Shown here: positions 27,701 to 36,373 of the stretch, piece by piece
How positions within the stretch are numbered: position 1 is the first letter of the stretch
How the letters are laid out: the number at the start of each line of letters is the position of its first letter
Virus record (IMG/VR): IMGVR_UViG_3300021478_000034
Span: 1-54,958 of that record
Direction: 5' to 3' (one strand)
Length of the DNA: 54,958 nucleotides
Origin: a virus
Program-made: the position numbers and the translations under genes
Notes under the pieces: model-generated
What the model saw: the letters and a program-made list of their open reading frames with translations, nothing else
What the model was told of the DNA's origin: nothing
Database searches by the model: none

Positions 27701-28149
27701 AGCACGTTCGTCGCCTTTCTCGTGATCAGATTGGCGAGGCTATCTTTGGTATTGAAGATGGTGTTGTTTCCATCCTTGGTGTGGAAATTGGATTTCTTTC
27801 ATCTGGTGGACATACTCATTTGCTTGCAATTGTCTTAGGACTCGCTGTAGCGGCTACCGTTTCCATGGCTGGTGGTCAGTATCTTGGGGATGATAAGAAG
27901 CGCTTAGGTTTAGCTCTAGTCATGGGGTTATCAACACTAATTGGTACTGTCATTCCAGCCGTTCCAATTATCCTATTTGGAACTGGGTGGCTCGGGGTGA
28001 CAGCTATGATTGGCGTAGTCATGGCGACAGGAGCAAGTATCGCGGCTATACGTCCAGGTGGCATTAGGTCATGGTTGGAGACGTTTGGAATCCTCGGAAT
28101 AGCTAGTCTAGCCGCCATTTTGGTTCCCTTATTTACTGGGGCCGCTTAA
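27697..28149 (+). CDS. VIT/CCC1-like membrane protein
   Basis: A 150-aa integral membrane protein with about four transmembrane helices. The first helix has IEDGVVSILG (19-28) and the second ATVSMAGGQYL (53-63), closely resembling the DG.VS.LG and SMA.GEY signatures of vacuolar iron transporter (VIT) family proteins, which carry Fe or Mn across membranes. It is shorter than full VITs and lacks the cytosolic ferritin-like domain. GTG 27697 overlaps the 19-aa frame. In a phage this is unexpected. Confidence 0.7.
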   Translation: MKHVRRLSRDQIGEAIFGIEDGVVSILGVEIGFLSSGGHTHLLAIVLGLAVAATVSMAGGQYLGDDKKRLGLALVMGLSTLIGTVIPAVPIILFGTGWLGVTAMIGVVMATGASIAAIRPGGIRSWLETFGILGIASLAAILVPLFTGAA

Positions 28150-28174
28150 TTCATTAGCATTTGGTGTCGAATGA

Positions 28175-28180
28175 TATAAT
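28175..28180 (+). promoter_or_regulatory. -10 box
   Basis: TATAAT (28175-28180), with a leader of about 30 bases and GGAG before ATG 28216. Confidence 0.5.
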
Positions 28181-28215
28181 GGAAGCAAGACTGGAACTGG
28201 AAAAGGAGTATAGAA

Positions 28216-28749
28216 ATGACTGACGAAAAGGCTGAGTTCGACGCCGAGAAGAACATTGAGACCTGGGAATCCGTATTCCCTGGCACCGTGTGGCTGCTGG
28301 TACGTGATCCTAGGGATTCATCCGGCTACAAGAAGGTGCGAGTTGGGGGTCGCCAAGGCGGCTCCAAGAGGGTTCGTCTTTCAACGGACGATCGCCGTTA
28401 CAACCAAGAACAGGTTGTTGACGAAATGTCTGAGCACGATCCGTTCACTAGTGGCGCACTTCGCCTAGTTGATGAGAAGCATGCGGATGACGTTAATGCG
28501 ACTTACCATCTGACTAATGCAGACCTCGAAGAGTTCCTTGCGCTCAAGGACACTGATCTATTTACTCAGCAGGTCAATGATATTAAGTCGGAACTGATCG
28601 TTAGGCGCCTTTATGCCATTGCCGAAAAGAGTGGTACGGGTACTCAGGTTGAAATAATCCGGGACATCATTGATGAGCGTTACGGATTCGCTAAGTCGCA
28701 GGAGTCAACATTGGATGATTCTAAGGGTATTAGGCTTAGCGAGTTCTAA
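28216..28749 (+). CDS. protein of unknown function (head-tail region)
   Basis: A 177-aa, highly charged protein, not recognised. The first half looks beta-rich (WLLVRDPRDSSGYKKVRVGG) and the second half helical. It starts with a good AAGGAG site and is joined to the next gene by TAATG. The location suggests a structural or assembly protein. Confidence 0.6.
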   Translation: MTDEKAEFDAEKNIETWESVFPGTVWLLVRDPRDSSGYKKVRVGGRQGGSKRVRLSTDDRRYNQEQVVDEMSEHDPFTSGALRLVDEKHADDVNATYHLTNADLEEFLALKDTDLFTQQVNDIKSELIVRRLYAIAEKSGTGTQVEIIRDIIDERYGFAKSQESTLDDSKGIRLSEF

Positions 28750-29057
28750 TGTTTAACCGTAAAGCCCTCAGGAGAGCTGAGGCCGATCTGGAGCGTACCC
28801 AGCAAAAATTAGATAACGTAAGATCATGGCTCGAAGGTCTCGTGGATGAAGCTGGAAGTATATATGCTAAGGAAAGATGGATGGTACGTCGCTCTAGGCT
28901 CCGTCAGGCTATGAACTTCGATGTACCATACGTTCCGCTTGCGAATCCATTTGTCTCAAAGATAGATGAATCTAGTAATGCGGGTTCCCAGTTTCTCAAT
29001 ATTCGGGCAGATCGCATGAAGCTTACCCCCGAAGATATCGCTATCATTAGCACCTAA
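28749..29057 (+). CDS. protein of unknown function
   Basis: A 102-aa basic helical protein starting at the TAATG overlap. The N-terminal half is a probable coiled coil (RAEADLERTQQKLDNVRSWL). No domain is recognised. A structural accessory role is likely from context. Confidence 0.55.
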   Translation: MFNRKALRRAEADLERTQQKLDNVRSWLEGLVDEAGSIYAKERWMVRRSRLRQAMNFDVPYVPLANPFVSKIDESSNAGSQFLNIRADRMKLTPEDIAIIST

Positions 29058-29089
29058 ATTGGTGCATCAGATTTACTTGATGTTTGGCC

Positions 29090-29095
29090 GATACA
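29090..29095 (+). promoter_or_regulatory. leaderless -10 box
   Basis: GGCC-GATACA, six bases, then ATG 29102. Confidence 0.6.
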
Positions 29096-29101
29096 TAACA
29101 T

Positions 29102-29473
29102 ATGGCTGCTGGAACACAGGATATTATCATTGAGGTTGGGTCTTCTTTTCGCATGTCCTTAACTTGGGATGATGAGCATGGGAATCCAATTGATCTTACC
29201 GGGAAGACTGCGCATATGCAGATCCGGCCGAAGGCTGGAACGGGTGGTACTCCTCTTTTGGACGCAACGAATGTTGCTAATCCAACCACTGGAACCGTCT
29301 TGGCTCTCGGTGGTGTTCTTGGAACGATTAACATATTCCTTTCTAGCGCAGACACCGTGAGTATCACTGGAAAGAAGGCTGAGTGGGATCTATATGTGAT
29401 CACCTCACCCACTGATGCAGTGCGCGTTCTTGAGGGTAAGGTAACGCTTTCTCCTAGCACAACGGTGAACTAA
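29102..29473 (+). CDS. BppU-like beta-sandwich virion protein
   Basis: A 123-aa beta-rich protein with the pattern of phage baseplate or fibre-attachment domains (G..F..SLTW-DDEHGNPIDLTG, then MQIRPK). Proteins of this type connect tail fibres to the tail tip or decorate heads. Probably leaderless. It lies directly before the fibre genes and is separated from the next gene by one base. Confidence 0.6.
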   Translation: MAAGTQDIIIEVGSSFRMSLTWDDEHGNPIDLTGKTAHMQIRPKAGTGGTPLLDATNVANPTTGTVLALGGVLGTINIFLSSADTVSITGKKAEWDLYVITSPTDAVRVLEGKVTLSPSTTVN

Positions 29474-29474
29474 T

Positions 29475-29915
29475 ATGACAGTAGTAGTAGTTGATACAGA
29501 GATTGTTGTTGTTGAGCAGGATCGACCTGTAAATATCACGGTCAGCGAGACACCTAATACCGTTTCGGTTACCGATATGTCTATTGGTGAAACAGTTCGA
29601 TCAGATAATCTTGTAGATGTAGTTGAGGAAGCTGACTCTGTTGTTGTTCAGGGCGTCGGAATCCAGGGACCACCTGGGGCTGACGGCCCACAGGGTCCAC
29701 CTGGCATTGGGGTTGATTCAAGATACATACATACCCAGATTCTTCCGAATACTATATGGACAGTTAATCATAACCTTAATCGTGATGTGGCCGTCATTCG
29801 CTTACAAGACTCAGCGGGAACAGTCTATGAAGATCCAGCATACTCAATAGTTGATTCTAATAACCTGATCATTAATCTTTACTACCCGATAGGCGGAAAG
29901 GCGGTTATCCTATAA
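29475..29915 (+). CDS. tail fibre-associated protein with short collagen-like run
   Basis: A 146-aa protein. The N-terminal third is acidic beta structure; the middle has a short Gly-X-Y collagen-like stretch (GPPGADGPQGPPG); the C-terminus (IWTVNHNLNRDVAVIRLQD) is a small domain common in phage fibres. This probably forms a trimer. It overlaps the next fibre gene by one base. Confidence 0.65.
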   Translation: MTVVVVDTEIVVVEQDRPVNITVSETPNTVSVTDMSIGETVRSDNLVDVVEEADSVVVQGVGIQGPPGADGPQGPPGIGVDSRYIHTQILPNTIWTVNHNLNRDVAVIRLQDSAGTVYEDPAYSIVDSNNLIINLYYPIGGKAVIL

Positions 29916-31141
29916 TGGGACAGCATTTATCACAGGAGAACTTCCTTTCCATTCCTCTACTGGGTGTCGTAGATGAGCAGCTTGCATCTGCTCCTTCAAC
30001 CCCCGCAACGGGACGTATGTACTATGACACAACCTTGGGTTATGAATTAATCAACACTGGAACCTCGGGTTCCCCTGTTTGGGTTCCCATGGCCCTTGTT
30101 GCTGGTATTGTTACGAATGCCATGCTCGCTGGTTCGATTGCTAATAGTAAGCTTGCAACTAACCCCCTAGCTCGTGCTAACCACACCGGCACGCAGACCG
30201 CTAGCACAATTTCTGACCTTGCGACAGTTGTTCAGGCATATACACTGGATCAGTTCGCTGCGGCTGCCGCAAGTATAAATCTTAACAGCCACAAGCTAAT
30301 CAACGTAACGGACCCGACTTCGGCTCAGGATGCTGCAACTAAGGCATACGTTGACTCTGTTGCTTCGGGTCTAAGTGTTCATGGTTCAGTGCGAGCTTCC
30401 ACGGTCGGAACTGAAACGTTCACGGTTGTCTCGGGCTCAGTAACGGTTATCACCGGAACAACTATTGATGGTGTTTCACCATCAGTTAACGATCGTATCC
30501 TTATTAAGGATGCCCCTTCTGCTACGGGGGTTGGATCTGCCAACTCTACACAGCCTGGTAACGGTGTCTATGTTGTTACCTCGAACACCACAAACCTATC
30601 AGTTTCTCGTGCGACAGATATGTCTGGAACGAACCTTCCGGCCGGTGTATTCGTCTTTGTTGAAGCTGGTACCGTTAACGGTTCCGGTGGTTTCGTCGTT
30701 AGCACTCCGAGTTCTGGGGCTGCATTCACTTATGGAACTAACAACATTGCATGGACCCAATTCTCTGGTGCCGGGGAGATTACTGCTGGAACCGGCCTTA
30801 CGAAGTCTGGTAACACAATCTCACTTAGCACTCCCGTAAGCGCCGCAAACGGTGGTACTGGTGTTTCCTCATTAGCTGCCCTTAAGACTGCCCTTGGCGT
30901 TCCTGGCGTGTTCTCCGCATCCATTCCAGCTATCTCTGCTGGTGGTACGAACACTCTAGTCCATAGTCTTGGAACCACCTCAGTCATGGTGGCCTTCCTT
31001 CCAGCCTCTGGTGGTGTTGTTACAGCAGACGCTTCCGCCGTAGATCTGGACTGGTCTGTGCACGATTCAAACACCTTGACTATTGGACCCCCGGCTTCTG
31101 CTATCTCCGCAGGTGCCTATAGGGTCGTAGTTGTTGGGTAA
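29915..31141 (+). CDS. tail fibre protein
   Basis: A 408-aa Ser/Thr/Gly/Ala-rich beta-structural protein. The order PATGRMYYDTTLGYELI, then LNSHKLINVTDPTSAQDAAT, then KAYVDSV is a familiar fibre shaft module, ending in a globular beta domain. It should help bind the host surface. No catalytic or chaperone domain is seen. Confidence 0.75.
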   Translation: MGQHLSQENFLSIPLLGVVDEQLASAPSTPATGRMYYDTTLGYELINTGTSGSPVWVPMALVAGIVTNAMLAGSIANSKLATNPLARANHTGTQTASTISDLATVVQAYTLDQFAAAAASINLNSHKLINVTDPTSAQDAATKAYVDSVASGLSVHGSVRASTVGTETFTVVSGSVTVITGTTIDGVSPSVNDRILIKDAPSATGVGSANSTQPGNGVYVVTSNTTNLSVSRATDMSGTNLPAGVFVFVEAGTVNGSGGFVVSTPSSGAAFTYGTNNIAWTQFSGAGEITAGTGLTKSGNTISLSTPVSAANGGTGVSSLAALKTALGVPGVFSASIPAISAGGTNTLVHSLGTTSVMVAFLPASGGVVTADASAVDLDWSVHDSNTLTIGPPASAISAGAYRVVVVG

Positions 31142-31144
31142 TGG

Positions 31145-31150
31145 TATAAT
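31145..31150 (+). promoter_or_regulatory. leaderless -10 box
   Basis: A perfect TATAAT, six bases (CATTAC), then ATG 31157. Confidence 0.6.
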
Positions 31151-31156
31151 CATTAC

Positions 31157-33772
31157 ATGCCCAGTACTAGCTTAAGTAAGAATGGTGAATCCCTAGTCGG
31201 TCCCCTATCCGTAAATGGGGGAACTGGTGTTATCGCTGGCCGCTACATGGGATCAACCGCCTCAGGTATACCAACTTCTGGGACTTTTAATACTGGGGAC
31301 TTTATAGCTTCCCAGGACGGTGCCTTATATATTTGCACCGCAGGTGGGTCACCTGGAACCTGGAAGCAGCTTGGAACAAGTGCAACATCAACTAAAACAG
31401 CAAGTTTTACTCTCGTCACTCGTACCGCCTACCAGGTAACCCCAGCGGCGGCGGTAACAGCAACCCTCCCCGCTGCAAGCGCAACAGCGGCGGGGGATTG
31501 GGTAATAATCACTTTAATTGATCCTACGAATGGATCAATTACCATCGCTCCAAATGGTGCTGATACAATAGATGCCGTTAATGCTTCCATTGGAATGGAT
31601 AAGTATAATCAGGTATTCCAGCTCATTTCAGATGGATCATCCGGCTGGAGGGCGTTCCGTGATGGCATAGGCACAGCATCATCTACTGCTATGAGTATTA
31701 TGTCGAGAGACTCATCTGGGTCTACCGCAGCGACTATGTTTAAGGCGGGCGGAAGTACTGGAACTACTACTGGTCGATACGTTGGGTGCACGAACCCTTC
31801 GGGGCCACCTACTACGGGTACATTCCAGGCTGGTGATTATGTTGTATCGGTAGACGGCGGGTTATATGTTTGCACTACTGGTGGATCTCCTGGAACGTGG
31901 ACCGTTCCTAATATCCCAGTTGGTTCCATCTATATGTATGGTGGATCTCTTCCTAATGGAACGTTATCCTGTGATGGTTCGGCTGTTTCTAGAACAACCT
32001 ATGCAACTCTATTTGCTTCTATTGGTACAACCTTTGGCGCGGGTGACGGATCAACCACCTTTAATCTACCAAACTTGAAAGATAGTGTTCCAGTTGGTCT
32101 TGATTCTGGTGGTGGTTTCGCCATGGGTGCAACAGGAGGTTCAGCAACTCACACCCATACTGAAGCCGCCCATACACACCCATTGAGTGATAATGGTGCA
32201 GCAGCAATCTCATTAGCGGCGGCAACGCCAGGATTTTACTTGCGCCGCGTGACGACGGGATCATGGGTAGAAACTCATACGGCAACCACACCTACGGGGT
32301 TTGCAACCGGGTCTTCAGCACAAACTTCAGGTGCTGGCCTGACTGGTAACACTGACTCCACGACTCCCGGAGCCACAGGGTCCGCTAGTGAGTACCCACC
32401 CTATCAGGTTGTCGGTTTCTGTATTCGTTATCTAGCTGGCCCTCCAACCAGTGGTAGCTGGACGGTGGGGGCTCTTTCGATAAGTGGAGTGAGCCATCCG
32501 AGTATTAGTTTTGCAGATACAGGATCAGACACCGCCCTGATTGAATTAGCTTCAGCAACGAATGATGGAATTACAGGTTCCGCTGCCGGTGATCTTGTGG
32601 TTAAGTCTACAGGCAAAATACGTTTCGCACCCGATGGGCGCACTACCTCTGCTTTGGTGATAGGTCGCCTCGGTATTGAATCTACACAGGGATCAACTCC
32701 GGATAACAGGTGGCATTACCCAGGCCAAACTGGTGAGCCTACGATGACCCAATTCTCCTATGATCAGCAGAACCATAACCTTATGGAATCATTCGGACGT
32801 ATTCGTTTTCGTCTTGACGAGGTTGGTTGCGTCTGGCTGGAAGGTTTACTTGCTTCAGGTACATGGACGGGGGGAACGCTATTTACGTTGCCGGTAGGGT
32901 ATCGCCCGGCTTATACTTTAGCTTTCAACTGTGTAACAGACGTTGGTTGTGGAAAGATTCAAGTTCTAGCAAACGGTAACGTAAACCTATTCACCAATGG
33001 TACTGCGGGTTCTTATATTTCTTTAACTGGGGTTACATTTATGGCTGAAGATTTAGTGGCCCCTGCATGGACTAGCCTCACTAGCGCTTTAGCTTCCGGT
33101 TGGTCGGCCGCAGGTAGTGGATTAGCACCTCCTAGAGCCTTTATTGATGACTGTGGTGATATGCACCTATCTGGAGCTATTACGAAAGCCGGATCATCCA
33201 CTACTCTTGCTTTAACGTTGCCTTCCGGTTTTCATAATACTGATCTACAGGATCTATTTCTTGTTGCTTCCGGTTCTGGAACGACAGGTACAGCCAGACT
33301 CGACTTCGACGTGTCTGGTGGTGTGACCGTTCAGAGCTACAAGAATGGTGGAAACAGCTCATCATACGTAAGTCTTGAGGGTATCGTTCTTCCAAGTGTT
33401 AATAACGGGTGGTTCTGGAGCAACCCAACTATGGCTAACTCTTGGGTTAACTATGACGCTGCGCAGACAACCTGGATGGGTATGTCATTTGGCGTAAATA
33501 AGAACGGGATTGGAAGTTTTCGAGGTCTGATTAAGAGCGGAACTGTTAGTGTTAGTGTTAACACCGCAGCTCTTGGCGCGCTTCCAAAGAATCAGTTGCT
33601 GTTTATCCTTGAATGCCAAACCGGGCTTGCCCGCTCAGATATTCAAGGATTAGCCGAGCTAGGGTCCGGAGTTGGTTCCCCAGGATCACTTAGCGTCGGT
33701 CCGTATTTTAACAGTGGAACAAATGGGTACGTTAGTCTTAGCGCGCTCCGCTGGAACTCGAAGCAACTGTGA
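31157..33772 (+). CDS. tail fibre with tail-collar domain
   Basis: An 871-aa fibre. Two similar modules near the N-terminus (GR(Y)(M/V)G.T..G.P.(S/T)GTF..GD) are followed by a phage tail-collar domain at about 253-320 (VGSIYMYGG, then CDGSAVSRTTYATLF and FNLPNLKD), which usually lies near the fibre base. The C-terminal half has repeated beta modules (GT.(T/S)G...F.(L/D)..GY) that probably make up the receptor-binding part. Translation is probably leaderless from ATG 31157. Confidence 0.82.
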   Translation: MPSTSLSKNGESLVGPLSVNGGTGVIAGRYMGSTASGIPTSGTFNTGDFIASQDGALYICTAGGSPGTWKQLGTSATSTKTASFTLVTRTAYQVTPAAAVTATLPAASATAAGDWVIITLIDPTNGSITIAPNGADTIDAVNASIGMDKYNQVFQLISDGSSGWRAFRDGIGTASSTAMSIMSRDSSGSTAATMFKAGGSTGTTTGRYVGCTNPSGPPTTGTFQAGDYVVSVDGGLYVCTTGGSPGTWTVPNIPVGSIYMYGGSLPNGTLSCDGSAVSRTTYATLFASIGTTFGAGDGSTTFNLPNLKDSVPVGLDSGGGFAMGATGGSATHTHTEAAHTHPLSDNGAAAISLAAATPGFYLRRVTTGSWVETHTATTPTGFATGSSAQTSGAGLTGNTDSTTPGATGSASEYPPYQVVGFCIRYLAGPPTSGSWTVGALSISGVSHPSISFADTGSDTALIELASATNDGITGSAAGDLVVKSTGKIRFAPDGRTTSALVIGRLGIESTQGSTPDNRWHYPGQTGEPTMTQFSYDQQNHNLMESFGRIRFRLDEVGCVWLEGLLASGTWTGGTLFTLPVGYRPAYTLAFNCVTDVGCGKIQVLANGNVNLFTNGTAGSYISLTGVTFMAEDLVAPAWTSLTSALASGWSAAGSGLAPPRAFIDDCGDMHLSGAITKAGSSTTLALTLPSGFHNTDLQDLFLVASGSGTTGTARLDFDVSGGVTVQSYKNGGNSSSYVSLEGIVLPSVNNGWFWSNPTMANSWVNYDAAQTTWMGMSFGVNKNGIGSFRGLIKSGTVSVSVNTAALGALPKNQLLFILECQTGLARSDIQGLAELGSGVGSPGSLSVGPYFNSGTNGYVSLSALRWNSKQL

Positions 33773-33798
33773 GTCTTTTCTAACTAACATCAGGAGCC

Positions 33799-33804
33799 GA
33801 TAAG
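33799..33804 (+). promoter_or_regulatory. leaderless -10 box
   Basis: AGCC-GATAAG, six bases, then ATG 33811. Confidence 0.6.
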
Positions 33805-33810
33805 TTAATC

Positions 33811-34359
33811 ATGACCACTACCGACTTGTCCGACTGGACTGACTCTTTGCGCCGAATGGTGGCAACGCCTGGAACTTTTGCGACCGTGTTTCCAAACACG
33901 TCAGATGACGATCTGGTTGGCTCCCTAATGGACGGTATGGCGGAAGCTCAGATGGATGGGTTTTTCATCAACCCGACCCTATTCTCCTACGACCCCGATT
34001 CAGGTATAGTTACACCAGCTCTTACTCCTCCCCAAATTTCCCTAATCGTCCTCTATGCTGGTTCACGCATCATTAGAGCTGAGTTGATGGCTCGTAATAC
34101 CACATTCCGCGCGAAGGCAGGCCCAGTCGAGTTCGAGACTCAGCAGGGTTCGAACGTCCTGACAACAATCTTGAAGGATCTTGAGCAGCGCAAGATAGAT
34201 ATCCTCAAGCTGTTCCGCAACTTCGGCGCCGGTATGGCCTTTAGCATGGCTGATGCTTACTTCATCAAGGCTACCGGATATTACCCAGGATTTGACTTCA
34301 GCTACAGCGATGACATCGATCGTGCATACGACTATCATGATCCTTACGGACAAGTTTGA
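33811..34359 (+). CDS. head-tail connector-like protein
   Basis: A 182-aa, mainly helical protein, placed first in a set of four to five small genes that precede the major tail protein, the usual site of head-completion and connector genes. There is no definite motif. It overlaps the next gene (TGATG). Confidence 0.6.
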   Translation: MTTTDLSDWTDSLRRMVATPGTFATVFPNTSDDDLVGSLMDGMAEAQMDGFFINPTLFSYDPDSGIVTPALTPPQISLIVLYAGSRIIRAELMARNTTFRAKAGPVEFETQQGSNVLTTILKDLEQRKIDILKLFRNFGAGMAFSMADAYFIKATGYYPGFDFSYSDDIDRAYDYHDPYGQV

Positions 34360-34799
34360 TGGCGGGCAGTAACCCGCAGTTCGATTCAGCAGCTTTTCGA
34401 ACTGGGATCAAATTCGCCATGCAGATGGCGTCTCCTGAAACTCTGGATGAGCAGGCTGCGTTCTATATGCCCACTACAACAACGTACAATAAGGGTGTTG
34501 ACGGGGAGAATTTTCCCTTCGATCCGACTGCAACAAAAACGTCCGTTACTCCTCCATCTATCAAGGTCGATTGCGCTATCGAGTTTAGAAATGCAGACGA
34601 TCAACAGACCCCTTTTGGTGAAATAACCCCTGCTAAGGTGGTTATTACGCTACTTGATGTGGATTACGCGCAAGTTGTTGGATTCTCCCATGTTCTTATT
34701 CGTGGAGAGAAATACATCTACCATCACACAGAGCCGTCAGTTGGCCTTTTCGATGCTACGGTTTACACCGTTCACGCGCTTGCTGAGTTGGAAACGTAA
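34359..34799 (+). CDS. head-closure-like protein
   Basis: A 146-aa protein starting at ATG 34359, overlapping the previous stop by one base. The second half is beta-rich (EITPAKVVITLLDVDYAQVV), as in head-closure or tail-completion proteins. Assigned from gene order; moderate confidence. Confidence 0.5.
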   Translation: MAGSNPQFDSAAFRTGIKFAMQMASPETLDEQAAFYMPTTTTYNKGVDGENFPFDPTATKTSVTPPSIKVDCAIEFRNADDQQTPFGEITPAKVVITLLDVDYAQVVGFSHVLIRGEKYIYHHTEPSVGLFDATVYTVHALAELET

Positions 34800-34801
34800 T
34801 C

Positions 34802-35323
34802 ATGACTACTTTGAGGTTTAGGGATAGGCATCTCCATAGGTCAATCTTTGAGACCATAAAGGGTGAGTTGACAACACTCGGGTGGTCTGGATCAACCCCC
34901 CCAATGCAATCTACTCCAGTCACTTACATAGATTTCCAGCCAGATGAAGAGGATGTTCCGGGTTATCAGATAGTTCCAAATGTTGTTTCAGTTTCTATCG
35001 GGGTACCTGGGGTTCGTAAACCATCTGAGATGGGTGATGGTCTATTCAATTACAATGTTCCAGTTTTTATAGACATCTATGGTGAGAATCGTGGTGTTGC
35101 TTGGAGCATAGGGCTCGATGTAATGGATATTCTGCGTAAGTATCGAGATACATCTTATATAAATGACTACACGAATCCTTCTTCACCCGTCCCTTCGGGT
35201 GATACCTGGGAAGTTGACAACGAACAGGGGCCATTATTAACTCCAGCAGCAGCCCAGGCTCAGGACTTTAGGAAGTTTTGGAGAGTGTGCCGTTTTGAGG
35301 CTCATGTAGAATATCTACAATAG
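34802..35323 (+). CDS. tail terminator-like protein
   Basis: A 173-aa protein with alternating strands and helices (PVFIDIYGENRGVAWSIGLD), consistent with phage tail terminator proteins, which cap the tail tube. Gene order supports it: it follows connector genes and precedes the major tail protein. Confidence 0.5.
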   Translation: MTTLRFRDRHLHRSIFETIKGELTTLGWSGSTPPMQSTPVTYIDFQPDEEDVPGYQIVPNVVSVSIGVPGVRKPSEMGDGLFNYNVPVFIDIYGENRGVAWSIGLDVMDILRKYRDTSYINDYTNPSSPVPSGDTWEVDNEQGPLLTPAAAQAQDFRKFWRVCRFEAHVEYLQ

Positions 35324-35629
35324 ATGAGATTGGAATTGGATATGGCTGAAGACGTAGTAATAAAGCTAATTACCGAGCAGCGCAAGCGTCTTGTGGCGTC
35401 CATTATGGGTGCCGCAGAGCAGAAGGCTTGGTGGAGTAAACTCACCCCGCAGGACCAGCAGCAGTATCGCCAGAAGGTTCTTGATTCAATTGGCGTATTC
35501 TATGATCTCATCCGGGATGTTGTGAAGGTAACCAATGAGGGTTGGATGGTTTCTGAGGAAGCGATTAAGCTCTTAAGTCAAGTTCATGCCAGCCAGCAGC
35601 GCTTAGAGCGAGGGAAAAATGGCCTCTAA
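35324..35629 (+). CDS. protein of unknown function
   Basis: A 101-aa helical protein with no recognised domain. ATG 35324 directly follows the previous stop; ATG 35342 in frame is an alternative start. It overlaps the next gene by 11 bases, so it is part of the head-tail operon. Confidence 0.55.
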   Translation: MRLELDMAEDVVIKLITEQRKRLVASIMGAAEQKAWWSKLTPQDQQQYRQKVLDSIGVFYDLIRDVVKVTNEGWMVSEEAIKLLSQVHASQQRLERGKNGL

Positions 35630-36278
35630 GAATATCAAGTTCTCTGCTACTATCAATAATACTAAGAGTAGCAGATTGGTTGAATTCTTTTCGGGGGACC
35701 AGAATATTTCCGTTTGGGAAAGTGAAGCTAAACTTCTGCAAGAGTTTCAACAGAAGGCGCTCCAAGATAGGGTGCGCGAAAGGGATCGTCCCCAGGAGCG
35801 CGGCAATCATCTGGTAGAGGCAATTGTTGCATCTGATAACCGTCAAGTACGTGGAGATGGGTTTATCGTCGGCCAGGGGTTAGCCGAAGGGTCCGCTCAG
35901 CGATACTTTCGACTAATCGACCAGGGTACTGATATCTTTGTTGGAAGAACCCTGTTAGGTTTCTTTTTAGATGAGGGGGGGCGCAGACTCCCTCCCCGTC
36001 CTGATGCACATGATGCCGCTAAGCTGGTTCAGTTGACTCAGGGTGGTGGTTTACGTAATACAAAAGGCCAGTTTCGAAGTCGCGCATTAAAGAGTGACGA
36101 GTCTGCTCACGAGGGAGGGCGCAATGGAGAGCTTCCACGAGGGGTGTTCTTAATTACTATCAATAAGCCAATACAACCGTACGACTATATTCAAGTCGGT
36201 TTTAATAATTGGCTCGAAGGCGCCAAGGAGCGTATAGTCACAAAATTACGAGAAAATCTTCGCCGTAATTTTAGGTAG
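35619..36278 (+). CDS. tail-completion-like protein
   Basis: A 219-aa basic protein. The C-terminal part (YIQVGFNNWLEGAKERIVTK) with a helical basic end resembles HK97 gp10-type or other tail-completion proteins. Order before the major tail gene agrees. Not certain. Confidence 0.5.
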   Translation: MASKNIKFSATINNTKSSRLVEFFSGDQNISVWESEAKLLQEFQQKALQDRVRERDRPQERGNHLVEAIVASDNRQVRGDGFIVGQGLAEGSAQRYFRLIDQGTDIFVGRTLLGFFLDEGGRRLPPRPDAHDAAKLVQLTQGGGLRNTKGQFRSRALKSDESAHEGGRNGELPRGVFLITINKPIQPYDYIQVGFNNWLEGAKERIVTKLRENLRRNFR

Positions 36279-36302
36279 GTTTGTTTACGTAGGAAATTAG
36301 CC

Positions 36303-36308
36303 GATATA
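36303..36308 (+). promoter_or_regulatory. GCCGATA-type -10 box
   Basis: AGCC-GATATA lies 66 bases before the proposed TTG start of the major tail gene, giving a leader of about 60 bases. Confidence 0.45.
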
Positions 36309-36373
36309 GAAGTGAGGCTAAGAGGTCTAACTATTTGGCGGCTTGCGCCGGGAAAATTGAGGAGGCGATTTCT

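Noticed and set aside
31157-33772. Prophage integration or attachment site in the tRNA or fibre region
   Set aside because: No integrase, excisionase or duplicated tRNA end suggesting an attachment site was seen. The CGGG repeat at the split tRNA is too short for one.
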